A stretch of DNA of 9,461 nucleotides, from the NCBI GenBank assembly GCA_009392075.1, contig VFHG01000164.1:1-9461 (forward strand), written 5' to 3'. Every line of letters starts with the position of its first letter. Position 1 is the stretch's first letter. This stretch comes from SAR202 cluster bacterium (GTDB taxonomy: Bacteria; Chloroflexota; Dehalococcoidia; UBA3495). Below, in pieces: positions 1 to 5,376 of this stretch. Both the position numbers and the translations under genes were made by a program. The notes beneath the pieces were generated by a model. It saw only the letters and a program-made list of their open reading frames with translations, was not told the DNA's origin and searched no databases.

Positions 1-93
1 GAAAAATGTATAAAAAGAAAAAAAACTGAAAGATTGCTCAGTCCGGCCAGGACATACTACGTTAACGAAAATTACGCGAGAATTACAACTGTG

Positions 94-822
94 TCATCCC
101 CGAATAAGGAAAACTACCCCTGATATAAGCAGCATGGCGGTGATGATTCTGGGGAATACGTGCTCCGGGACGCGCCGGAGAATGACACGGCCCAGGACGG
201 CGGAGACGGCGGCGATGGCCCCAAGCCCGATACCCAGCGCCAAAACCCGCACCGTGATCAGGTCACCGGAGCCGAAGATGATTAGCTTAGGCACTTGAAT
301 TATACCCATACCCAAGGCAGATGTGCCGATGTATGCGCTGGCCGTCAGCCCATAAGCTAGGTAGAAAACAGCTGCGAAAGGTCCGGGAATCCCCAAGAAA
401 GCCGAGCCGAACCCGGTGCCTGCGCCCAACGGAACGAACCCCCATAGCTTCATGTTGAATTCGCGTCCTATAGGCAGCCGGGTGTAAACAACAAATAGGA
501 GCATCATCACGCCCAAGATGCGCACCAGGACCGTGGTGTCTATGGAGATGAAGATCAAGCTGCCGACGATGGAAAATGGGAGCGCCCCCAGGGAAAAAAG
601 GCGGACCACCGGCCAGTTGAGTCCGTCCCGGTGCAACCAGGCCCGTGAAACGGTGCTGAGTGCCTGGGAGATGGACAATATCGGGATGGCCTCGCGCACG
701 CCGAACACCCAGACCAAGACTGGGAGTGCGACTACTCCGCCGCCGAATCCGGCCACCCCGGCGATGGTGAACCCAACGGTGGTGGCCACCACCACCGCGA
801 TTATTTTTAGGACTTCTTCCAA
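94..822 (-). CDS. TauE/SafE family membrane transporter (sulfite/anion exporter-like)
   Basis: The 242-residue product is very hydrophobic, with about eight predicted membrane segments (roughly residues 5-21, 27-45, 70-90, 95-113, 123-142, 147-170, 189-213, 222-241). It has the two-fold repeat of the TauE/SafE (DUF81) family: a glycine-rich motif AGFGGG near residue 24 and its second-half counterpart GTGFGSAFLGIPG near residue 135. Family members are inner-membrane permeases for sulfite, sulfoacetate or other small organic anions; the substrate here is unknown. Length is normal for the family. The start is a TTG, with only a weak AAGTGA ribosome-binding site; no better start exists without cutting into the first membrane segment. 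The start lies 12 nt after the T-run of a strong terminator, leaving no room for its own promoter, so expression probably depends on read-through from the small peptide unit upstream. Confidence 0.9.
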   Translation of the reverse strand: MEEVLKIIAVVVATTVGFTIAGVAGFGGGVVALPVLVWVFGVREAIPILSISQALSTVSRAWLHRDGLNWPVVRLFSLGALPFSIVGSLIFISIDTTVLVRILGVMMLLFVVYTRLPIGREFNMKLWGFVPLGAGTGFGSAFLGIPGPFAAVFYLAYGLTASAYIGTSALGMGIIQVPKLIIFGSGDLITVRVLALGIGLGAIAAVSAVLGRVILRRVPEHVFPRIITAMLLISGVVFLIRG

Positions 823-833
823 TCGTCACTTGC

Positions 834-869
834 CAAAAAAAGCCCCGGTCCACCGAGATGGACCGGGGC
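834..869 (-). terminator. Rho-independent terminator of the small secreted-peptide unit
   Basis: A perfect 11-bp GC-rich stem (842-852 pairing with 859-869, loop CCGAGA) is followed on the minus strand by seven T residues (835-841). It ends the minus-strand unit beginning at the promoter near 1123-1151. It lies immediately before the TauE-like gene and could act as a partial terminator or attenuator for it. Confidence 0.9.
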
Positions 870-949
870 CGAATAGCCGAGTTTAAATAAAGTTAGTCAG
901 TCAAACATGCGGCGTTACAGACCGCTGAGACCAGGGTGATCAGCGAAGC

Positions 950-1078
950 CTAGAGATTTGCACCGCAGACCTTACCTGAGTGAGCGGGAGCCTCGTCCGG
1001 GGAATTGGCGGCAACGGGCACAACCGTAGCAACCGCTAGCAGGGCCACGAAAACCAACGGAATCAAAAATCTGCGCAT
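950..1078 (-). CDS. Small secreted peptide, 42 aa, unknown function
   Basis: The 42-residue ORF begins with MRRFLIPLVFVALLAVATVV, a classical Sec signal: two arginines, then a leucine/valine core. A likely signal-peptidase site follows PVAA near residue 24. The predicted mature peptide is about 18 residues, acidic then small, with a single cysteine near the C-terminus (KVCGANL). No family was recognised. The start is an ATG with AGGTG four bases upstream. The ORF sits inside a complete transcription unit: a near-consensus sigma70 promoter about 45-75 bases upstream and a strong terminator about 80 bases after the stop. That framing is the main argument that so short an ORF is real. The segment between the stop and the terminator has no assigned role, so a frameshift that shortened a longer peptide cannot be excluded. 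Confidence 0.6.
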   Translation of the reverse strand: MRRFLIPLVFVALLAVATVVPVAANSPDEAPAHSGKVCGANL

Positions 1079-1122
1079 GTCTCACCTACCGTGGTCCATA
1101 TCCAAGGGTCGCGCTTAACACA

Positions 1123-1151
1123 ATTCTAATGATTGGCAGCCGCAGCGTCAA
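1123..1151 (-). promoter_or_regulatory. Sigma70-like promoter for the small secreted peptide
   Basis: On the minus strand, -35 TTGACG (1146-1151) and -10 TAGAAT (1123-1128) are separated by exactly 17 nt, each matching five of six consensus bases. The predicted start is near 1116, giving a leader of about 38 nt before the ATG at 1078. Confidence 0.65.
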
Positions 1152-1228
1152 GAAGGGGAAGATGATGACCCGGGCCCGATGTATGCCGTTGCTTCGCTGA
1201 CTGAGTTCAGCAGGTGTCGCTAGCTACG

Positions 1229-1257
1229 TTGACCGCTACGAAAGTGTTCAATAAAGT
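1229..1257 (+). promoter_or_regulatory. Sigma70-like promoter of a short plus-strand transcript
   Basis: TTGACC (1229-1234) and TAAAGT (1252-1257) are separated by 17 nt. The -35 matches five of six consensus bases, the -10 four of six. Transcription would begin near 1264 and run into the terminator at 1398-1439. Confidence 0.45.
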
Positions 1258-1263
1258 TGCTGG

Positions 1264-1439
1264 GCCTATTTCTCTGCGCGAGGAAATGATGAGAGTGTGT
1301 GCATCTTTGGTATGCTCGTACAGGGTAACCACCAAACCCGCGACCCGGACGAGTAACGCAAGATTCCTGCCGACAAGGCGGGCCAACTAACATTGAGAAA
1401 ACTAAGAGACCGGCCCAACGGGGCCGGTCTCTTAGTTTT
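1264..1439 (+). ncRNA. Candidate structured small RNA or leader (~175 nt)
   Basis: This segment lies between a sigma70-like promoter and a strong hairpin terminator and has no recognisable protein. Direct reading shows nested pairing: CTCGT (1315-1319) with ACGAG (1349-1353), enclosing GGGT (1323-1326) with ACCC (1336-1339). A second hairpin has CCTGCC (1366-1371) pairing with GGCGGG (1377-1382) around GACAA, with one G-U pair. The terminator hairpin follows. No known riboswitch or RNA family was recognised. A 33-34 codon ORF (ATG at 1286 or 1289, stop TAA at 1388-1390, GAGGA upstream) also fits in it, so it may instead be a small peptide mRNA. It could also be an attenuated leader for the small ORFs downstream at 1634 and 1858. 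Identity is inference. Confidence 0.35.
1398..1439 (+). terminator. Strong terminator, probably bidirectional
   Basis: A perfect 19-bp inverted repeat (1398-1416 with 1421-1439) around a four-base loop AACG. The outer pairs are AAAA/TTTT, so a transcript from either strand ends in a GC-rich stem followed by Us. It would end the plus-strand transcript from near 1264 and any minus-strand transcript arriving from the acetyltransferase side. Confidence 0.85.
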
Positions 1440-1480
1440 GCGTTTATCTCCAATTTGGGAAACCCATGGCAAGGCGATTA

Positions 1481-1500
1481 GAGCGTGACTCACGTCACTC
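1481..1500. repeat. Imperfect inverted repeat, possible operator
   Basis: GTGAC (1485-1489) and GTCAC (1494-1498) form a 5-bp inverted repeat around a 4-base spacer, extending with GA/TC beyond one mismatch. It lies in the otherwise gene-free stretch 1440-1609, upstream of the small plus-strand ORFs, and could be a regulator site. No promoter was recognised beside it, and short repeats of this kind arise by chance. Confidence 0.2.
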
Positions 1501-1633
1501 TGAAACGGTCGGTTTATCACGGTAAGGCCAGGGCGACTCCACAGATAATGATAAAAATGTCTCATCGTTCAACGGCGGTGTGAAAAATTCGCCCTAGGAG
1601 TTAACAAAAATGCGCGATATGCTTATTTAGGGA

Positions 1634-1762
1634 ATGGGTAAAGGATCGGCGGTTCGGGACCGTGTCACGTTGCTTGAAACAATGGTGATCGTTGGAGCCA
1701 TCGGGGCTTTTGCGGCGATCTACAGCTATATAGTCATCACCGCGATCAATTCCTATCCATGA
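1634..1762 (+). CDS. Small single-pass membrane protein, 42 aa, unknown
   Basis: The ORF encodes a short basic N-terminus, then one hydrophobic helix (about residues 17-38, VIVGAIGAFAAIYSYIVI core) and a very short tail. This is typical of small single-pass inner-membrane proteins; no family was recognised. The strong ribosome-binding site AGGAG (1596-1600) does not serve this ATG. It lies nine bases before an upstream ATG at 1610, which opens a six-codon in-frame reading (MRDMLI) ended by TAG at 1628-1630, one codon before this ATG. The protein may therefore be made by termination-reinitiation, or may be a 50-residue protein interrupted by an amber codon or sequence error. It is followed by the zinc-ribbon gene in the same direction. 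Confidence 0.4.
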   Translation: MGKGSAVRDRVTLLETMVIVGAIGAFAAIYSYIVITAINSYP

Positions 1763-1857
1763 AATATCCCCTGAACTCGGTGGCGTGAGTTGGGGCGGTC
1801 TGAAGCAGGCCTCAGCGTACAACGTCCCCGCATACCAATAGGAATATTGATCCAAAG

Positions 1858-2010
1858 ATGAACACATGCCCTTTCTGTGACCAGATCGTATCCGGCCGGA
1901 TTGTCCAGGCTGTCGAAGCCGCCAACGGAGAAGTTGTGGTACTGGTAAGTTGTCCGGCGTGCTTCAGCATCCTAGGCGTCACCCGGCGGGCAGATCCGGC
2001 AATCAGCTGA
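1858..2010 (+). CDS. Small zinc-ribbon protein, 50 aa
   Basis: The 50-residue product has two CxxC knuckles, CPFC at residues 4-7 and CPAC at 32-35, separated by 24 residues that look like two short strands. This is the usual layout of a compact zinc ribbon binding one Zn(II). The segment after the second knuckle (FSILGVTRR) resembles tails of small zinc-ribbon proteins of unknown function. It is probably cytoplasmic, acting in nucleic-acid or protein binding, but no specific role can be named. The start is the only ATG in frame after an upstream stop at 1801; its ribosome-binding site is poor (AGGA, 14 bases away). It ends 18 bases before the convergent stop of the acetyltransferase gene. 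Four correctly spaced cysteines in so short an ORF make it credible. Confidence 0.6.
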   Translation: MNTCPFCDQIVSGRIVQAVEAANGEVVVLVSCPACFSILGVTRRADPAIS

Positions 2011-2028
2011 TGATTTGCTGTTCCACTG

Positions 2029-3219
2029 TTAGAAATTGCATGGAGTCCAAGGCTGATTCTGAACGGCGAACATGCAATCAGCCCGCAGCAGCGCCCCCTG
2101 AGCCCGCTCTTCCACCAATCCTGCATTAGCCAGCGCACTAAAGCTAACGGCGCCCATATAAGCAGATGCCAGGTTCTGGACGGTGATCACTAGGTCTGGC
2201 GATGAATCGGTGGAGCGGCATGTCGCCCCTTCGCGAGACCCATCCAGCATGAACCGGCCGTCATTCCAGGGACAAAGCTCGTCTTTAACCTCCAGTACTA
2301 GCTGGTCGGGCTGCATGTAACGCCGCAGGCTAAGTGAGTCGGCGACATCAACCAAGCGCACCCACACTCCATCCCTGGTCGAGCGTTGCAGCCTTCTAGG
2401 GTCGGCCAGCATCCAGGGCAACGGATCATCCACAGGCCGTTTGAGCGCCTCGGTCACGCTCGTGCGGTCAACGCTGAAGCAGAACCGCCACAGCGCGGAA
2501 ATTGCTTCCGTGGAGGTCGCCATAAGCTCGTTCACGCATAGGGTGTTCCCGGAGATGCGGTAGGTGGCATAACCATCCACCCTTCCATCTTCCTCGTAGG
2601 CAACGTAAAATATTCCTCCCTGCCCGCCTTGGCTGTGTTCCGGCGCTAGGGATTCCCGTTCCCATTGATGCGGCGGCCTCTGGAACACACCTGGGCGGTC
2701 CATAGTGGCGCGCCGGAAAACTTCAGGAAGGTCTTTCGTGATGTCTGCCGGGTCCACAAACACCAGGCGGCCCGGGCTCTCATGCGGCCGGGCGTAGGCG
2801 TTGTGGGGGCGCTCGATGGTCCACCTTTCGTATAAAGACCCGATGCCGTATCCAAACCTGCCGTAGATCAGACTCTCGGTGGCGAACAGCGCGGAGAAGG
2901 GCTCTCCACGATTGTGGATGTCATGAATCTGATGATTCATCATCTTGGTCATGATGCCTTGCCGGGTGTGTGTGGGCTGTACCGCTATGTTGGCCACGCC
3001 GGCTATGAAAGTAGAATTGCCAGGGATGGACATCTCGACCCGGTGAGAGTGGGCGCCGCCGACAATCTCTCCGTCTTCTAGCACAACTATGGAGCGGTCC
3101 AGATTGAAATGCGGACGTAATGCCTCTGGATCGTCGTCCAGCCGGTTGCCGTGGGCCCGCGCCTCGGCACGAGTCCACTGAACAAACTCGCCGGGGGTAA
3201 CGGTCCTCATCTCAAGCAT
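2029..3219 (-). CDS. Eis-like GNAT family N-acetyltransferase
   Basis: The 396-residue length fits the Eis family: two tandem GNAT folds plus a C-terminal SCP2-like domain. The acetyl-CoA binding region of the first GNAT domain is seen as NIAVQPTHTRQGIMTKMM (residues 78-95), with the Q/RxxGxx loop degenerate. The motif YGRFGYG at 119-125 carries the tyrosine that acts as general acid in mycobacterial Eis. The chain ends in phenylalanine, and in Eis the terminal Phe carboxylate is the catalytic base, so both key elements seem kept. Eis proteins acetylate amines on aminoglycosides and lysines and are cytoplasmic hexamers; the natural substrate here is unknown. The ATG is supported by GGAGAG eight bases upstream (3228-3233) and a good promoter just beyond. 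An Eis-like role is well supported by layout; antibiotic resistance is not implied. Confidence 0.88.
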   Translation of the reverse strand: MLEMRTVTPGEFVQWTRAEARAHGNRLDDDPEALRPHFNLDRSIVVLEDGEIVGGAHSHRVEMSIPGNSTFIAGVANIAVQPTHTRQGIMTKMMNHQIHDIHNRGEPFSALFATESLIYGRFGYGIGSLYERWTIERPHNAYARPHESPGRLVFVDPADITKDLPEVFRRATMDRPGVFQRPPHQWERESLAPEHSQGGQGGIFYVAYEEDGRVDGYATYRISGNTLCVNELMATSTEAISALWRFCFSVDRTSVTEALKRPVDDPLPWMLADPRRLQRSTRDGVWVRLVDVADSLSLRRYMQPDQLVLEVKDELCPWNDGRFMLDGSREGATCRSTDSSPDLVITVQNLASAYMGAVSFSALANAGLVEERAQGALLRADCMFAVQNQPWTPCNF

Positions 3220-3254
3220 CGGGTCAACTCTCCACGTCTAAGGGTCATACCGAA

Positions 3255-3283
3255 TTTATAGACCAGACTTGGTTCCTTGTCTA
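3255..3283 (-). promoter_or_regulatory. Sigma70-like promoter of the Eis-like gene
   Basis: On the minus strand, -35 TAGACA (3278-3283) and -10 TATAAA (3255-3260) are separated by 17 nt, each with one mismatch from consensus. Predicted start near 3248, leader about 29 nt, ribosome-binding site GGAGAG within it. Confidence 0.65.
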
Positions 3284-3350
3284 GGCGCATGACAGATACG
3301 GCGCCCACTAGCCGTTAGGAATCCATTTAAGCTGGCGCGATTCTATCATT

Positions 3351-3593
3351 TTGATCAATTCGCATATACTGGACGGAAACTCTACCAAAATTGCGGCCAG
3401 TCTATTTTTTGGCGGCACATTTGCCAGTAACGATAAGATACTCTCGATCACAGTCTGGGAATCAGAGGAGGAGATGCTGGCTAGCGAGGCTGGCGCCGGG
3501 TATCTACAGGCGGAAGTCGCCAAGTTCAACATAGTTTTCGCCAACCCTCCGACTTTCGATCACTATGAATTGAGCGCCGAGGCTTCGGTCTAA
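3351..3593 (+). pseudogene. Truncated ABM-domain (dimeric alpha/beta barrel) protein, probable remnant
   Basis: The readable 80 residues match the second half of a small antibiotic-biosynthesis-monooxygenase-type domain: strand DKILSITVWES, a helix rich in Glu/Ala (EEEMLASEAGAGYLQAEVAK), and a final strand ending in YELSAEA. Such proteins are usually about 95-105 residues and begin with a strand of the type M-x-A-R-V. That first strand is missing. The frame is open only back to a TAG at 3309-3311, and the extra codons do not resemble it. The only usable start is TTG 3351, with no ribosome-binding site. Other frames upstream do not supply the N-terminus either. It could still be a short functional protein using an odd start. 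It lies 51 bases upstream of the oxidoreductase gene in the same direction. Confidence 0.5.
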
Positions 3594-3644
3594 CGCCCGG
3601 CCCAATGCATTTTCGGGTTTTATCTGACCGGCCCGGAGCGAATC

Positions 3645-4625
3645 TTGAAACTTAGACTGTGTGTCATAGGTTGCGGTGGGTTTGCCCGCACATTCTCAAA
3701 GTCGCTGGCACAGGCACGCGACCGAGTGGAACTCTACTTCGCCAGCCGGGACATCGGACGCGCCGAGGCATACTCAGCGGAGTTTGGCGGCGCAGGGGCT
3801 TTCGGCTCTTACGCAGACGCTGCCAATGATCCGAATATCGACGCACTTTATATCTGCACTCCTCATGACCTTCACCTGGAACACGCCCGGCTCGCGGCAA
3901 CCGCTAAGAAGCACATCCTGCTGGAAAAGCCCATCGCCCTGACCGTCGAAGAAGCGCGCTTAATCATCTTGGCCGCAAAGGATGCTGGGGTGAGGCTGAT
4001 GGTCGCTGAGAATTATCGGTACTTGGCACCAGTCCAGGAAGCAAAGAAGTTGATCGAGTCGGGAGCATTGGGCCAAGTGCGGCTGATTCAACTGCAAGAA
4101 GAATACCCATTCGACCCAGGTTCCTGGCGCAACGACAAAGACCGAAATGGCGGCGGCGTTTTTATCGACGGTGGGATACACAAAGCCAGTGTGTTGGCGT
4201 ATTTGACCGGGCGGCCCAACCAGGTGTATGCCGTCCAAGTCCCTCCAGGCAACCCAGGGTTGGAAGCCGAGGACGGTCTCGTTGTTACCACCCAGGCGGC
4301 CAGTGGGACGGTGGGTATCATCAACCATACCTGGAGCATCGGGAAGCCGACCGAGCGCCCGTGGGTAACGGTGACCGGAACGCTGGCAAACCTATCCTTC
4401 GAGATGGGCCGCCAGTGGCTGAAGATCGACCGCGGAGACTCGCAAGAGACCCTGGAGTTCGATCCCGATCACCGGGGAATCATGGCTATGGTCCTGGAGT
4501 TCAGGCGCAGCATCATGGAAGAATCGGAGTCTTCCATGACCGGTGAGGAAGGCCTGAAAGACCTGGCCTTGGTGCTGAAGGCGTATGAATCAGCCCAATC
4601 TGGACTGCCGGTGGCGCTTGATTAG
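3645..4625 (+). CDS. Gfo/Idh/MocA family NAD(P)-dependent oxidoreductase
   Basis: The 326 residues give a normal length for this family. The N-terminal Rossmann domain (about 1-120) opens with VIGCGGFART (residues 7-16), the dinucleotide loop. EKP at 94-96 supplies the conserved lysine, and the C-terminal alpha/beta domain carries D175-GGIH179-K180, the family's catalytic D-x-x-x-H-type motif. Members oxidise or reduce sugars, inositols and related polyols with NAD(P). The substrate cannot be told from sequence. The start is TTG with GGAG six bases upstream, and it gives the glycine-rich loop its usual distance from the N-terminus. It is followed after 48 bases by the CMD/AhpD-like gene in the same direction, so the two are probably co-transcribed. 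Confidence 0.93.
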   Translation: MKLRLCVIGCGGFARTFSKSLAQARDRVELYFASRDIGRAEAYSAEFGGAGAFGSYADAANDPNIDALYICTPHDLHLEHARLAATAKKHILLEKPIALTVEEARLIILAAKDAGVRLMVAENYRYLAPVQEAKKLIESGALGQVRLIQLQEEYPFDPGSWRNDKDRNGGGVFIDGGIHKASVLAYLTGRPNQVYAVQVPPGNPGLEAEDGLVVTTQAASGTVGIINHTWSIGKPTERPWVTVTGTLANLSFEMGRQWLKIDRGDSQETLEFDPDHRGIMAMVLEFRRSIMEESESSMTGEEGLKDLALVLKAYESAQSGLPVALD

Positions 4626-4673
4626 CGCTCGTCGACATCAGCTTCGTCAACCCGAATAAAAGGGAGATTCTCA

Positions 4674-5264
4674 ATGGCCAGAGTAAACGGGATAACCGAA
4701 CAGGAAGCAACTCAAGAGGTTAAGGCGCTGTTTCAGCGTCAGAGGGAATTGTTCGGAGACGTGCTGAACACCACACCCATATTCGCTTTGAGACCGACCA
4801 TCATGGCCGGCTCGACCGCTTTAGCCGCTGGAATCGATGCGTCAAGCCTGATCGAACCGCCACTGAAGTATCTGGTGTACACCAAGACTGCTTGGATCAA
4901 CGGCTGCCCCTTTTGAATCGACATCAATGCGTCCAGGGCGGCGCAAGACAACGAATCAGCGGAGAAGTTAGGACACCTTGATTCCTATAAGGACAGCGCG
5001 CTTTTTAGTGGGCGGGAGAAGCTGGCGTTGGAACTTGCCGAGCGCATGACCTACACCGGAAAGCGGGTGACCGACCGGTTCTTCAAAAGATTGCAAAAAG
5101 AGTTCACTGACGAGGAGTTGGTGGAGCTTTCTGCAATCATCGCTTATGAAAACTTCCGCAGCAAATTCAACCCTGTATTTGGCATTGAGGCCAATGGGTT
5201 ATGCCATCTGCCGGCAGTCCAGTCTATGGCGGAGGACGCGGCAAAAAAGTTCTACCAAAGATAA
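4674..5264 (+). CDS. CMD/AhpD-like selenoprotein (in-frame TGA read as selenocysteine)
   Basis: Read through the TGA at 4914-4916, the ORF encodes 196 residues of a carboxymuconolactone decarboxylase/AhpD-like protein. Residues 1-80 end in INGCPF. The TGA is codon 81, exactly where the second cysteine of the family's NGCPFC-IDIN motif belongs, and 115 codons of matching helical CMD sequence follow in the same frame. The redox pair is thus C78-P-F-U81. In AhpD the C-terminal cysteine of CxxC is the reactive one, which suits replacement by selenocysteine. The AhpD histidine four residues on is Asn85 here, as in many CMD-only subfamilies. A stem-loop resembling a bacterial SECIS begins 11 bases after the TGA. 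The ATG has GGGAG eight bases upstream. Likely role: cytoplasmic peroxide or thiol redox chemistry (inference). Alternatives are a nonsense mutation or sequence error. No selenocysteine machinery genes are in the window. Confidence 0.8.
4928..4945 (+). promoter_or_regulatory. Putative bacterial SECIS hairpin for the UGA at 4914
   Basis: Reading 4928-4945 as RNA gives UGCG, a single bulged U (4932), CC, loop AGGGC (4935-4939), GG, CGCA: six base pairs with one bulged U and a G-rich apical loop. It starts 11 nt after the UGA. The E. coli fdhF SECIS hairpin, recalled from the literature, also starts 11 nt after its UGA and has a short stem with one bulged U and a G-containing loop that SelB binds. 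The hairpin is within the coding frame, as bacterial SECIS elements must be. The upper stem here is one pair shorter and the loop lacks the GU of fdhF. Confidence 0.6.
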
Positions 5265-5376
5265 GGCGTCTTTTGTGTCGAATGGCAATGCGACGGCTGT
5301 TTGAGACTGACCTCTTGAACCTAGCAACCAGATTGGTAACCTGAAGTTATCGAACCGTTGCTGGAGAGTTCAAACG

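Noticed and set aside
1..93. A/T-rich stretch at the left edge
   Set aside because: Poly-A runs but no hairpin, promoter or ORF that can be supported.
1321..1382. Resemblance to a c-di-GMP (GEMM) riboswitch, from ACAGGGTAACC and AACGCAAG strings
   Set aside because: The two conserved strings are in the wrong arrangement relative to the stems, and the tetraloop/receptor parts are not visible.
1286..1390. A 34-codon plus-strand ORF (MMRVCASLVCSYRV...) with GAGGA just upstream
   Set aside because: Not annotated separately because the composition is basic and unpatterned and the segment is better explained by RNA structure; its stop does lie neatly before the terminator, so it is mentioned under the RNA candidate.
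1220..1867. Several minus-strand ORFs of 77-99 codons across 1220-1867
   Set aside because: They are arginine/serine-rich, cross the 19-bp terminator hairpin and the small plus-strand ORFs, and match no family.
5028..5264. A separate 78-residue gene beginning at 5028
   Set aside because: It has no ribosome-binding site and is simply the C-terminal part of the CMD protein after the in-frame TGA.
5278..5296. Imperfect hairpin after the CMD gene (GTCG...CGAC) as a terminator
   Set aside because: Only four outer pairs and two inner ones, no following T-run.
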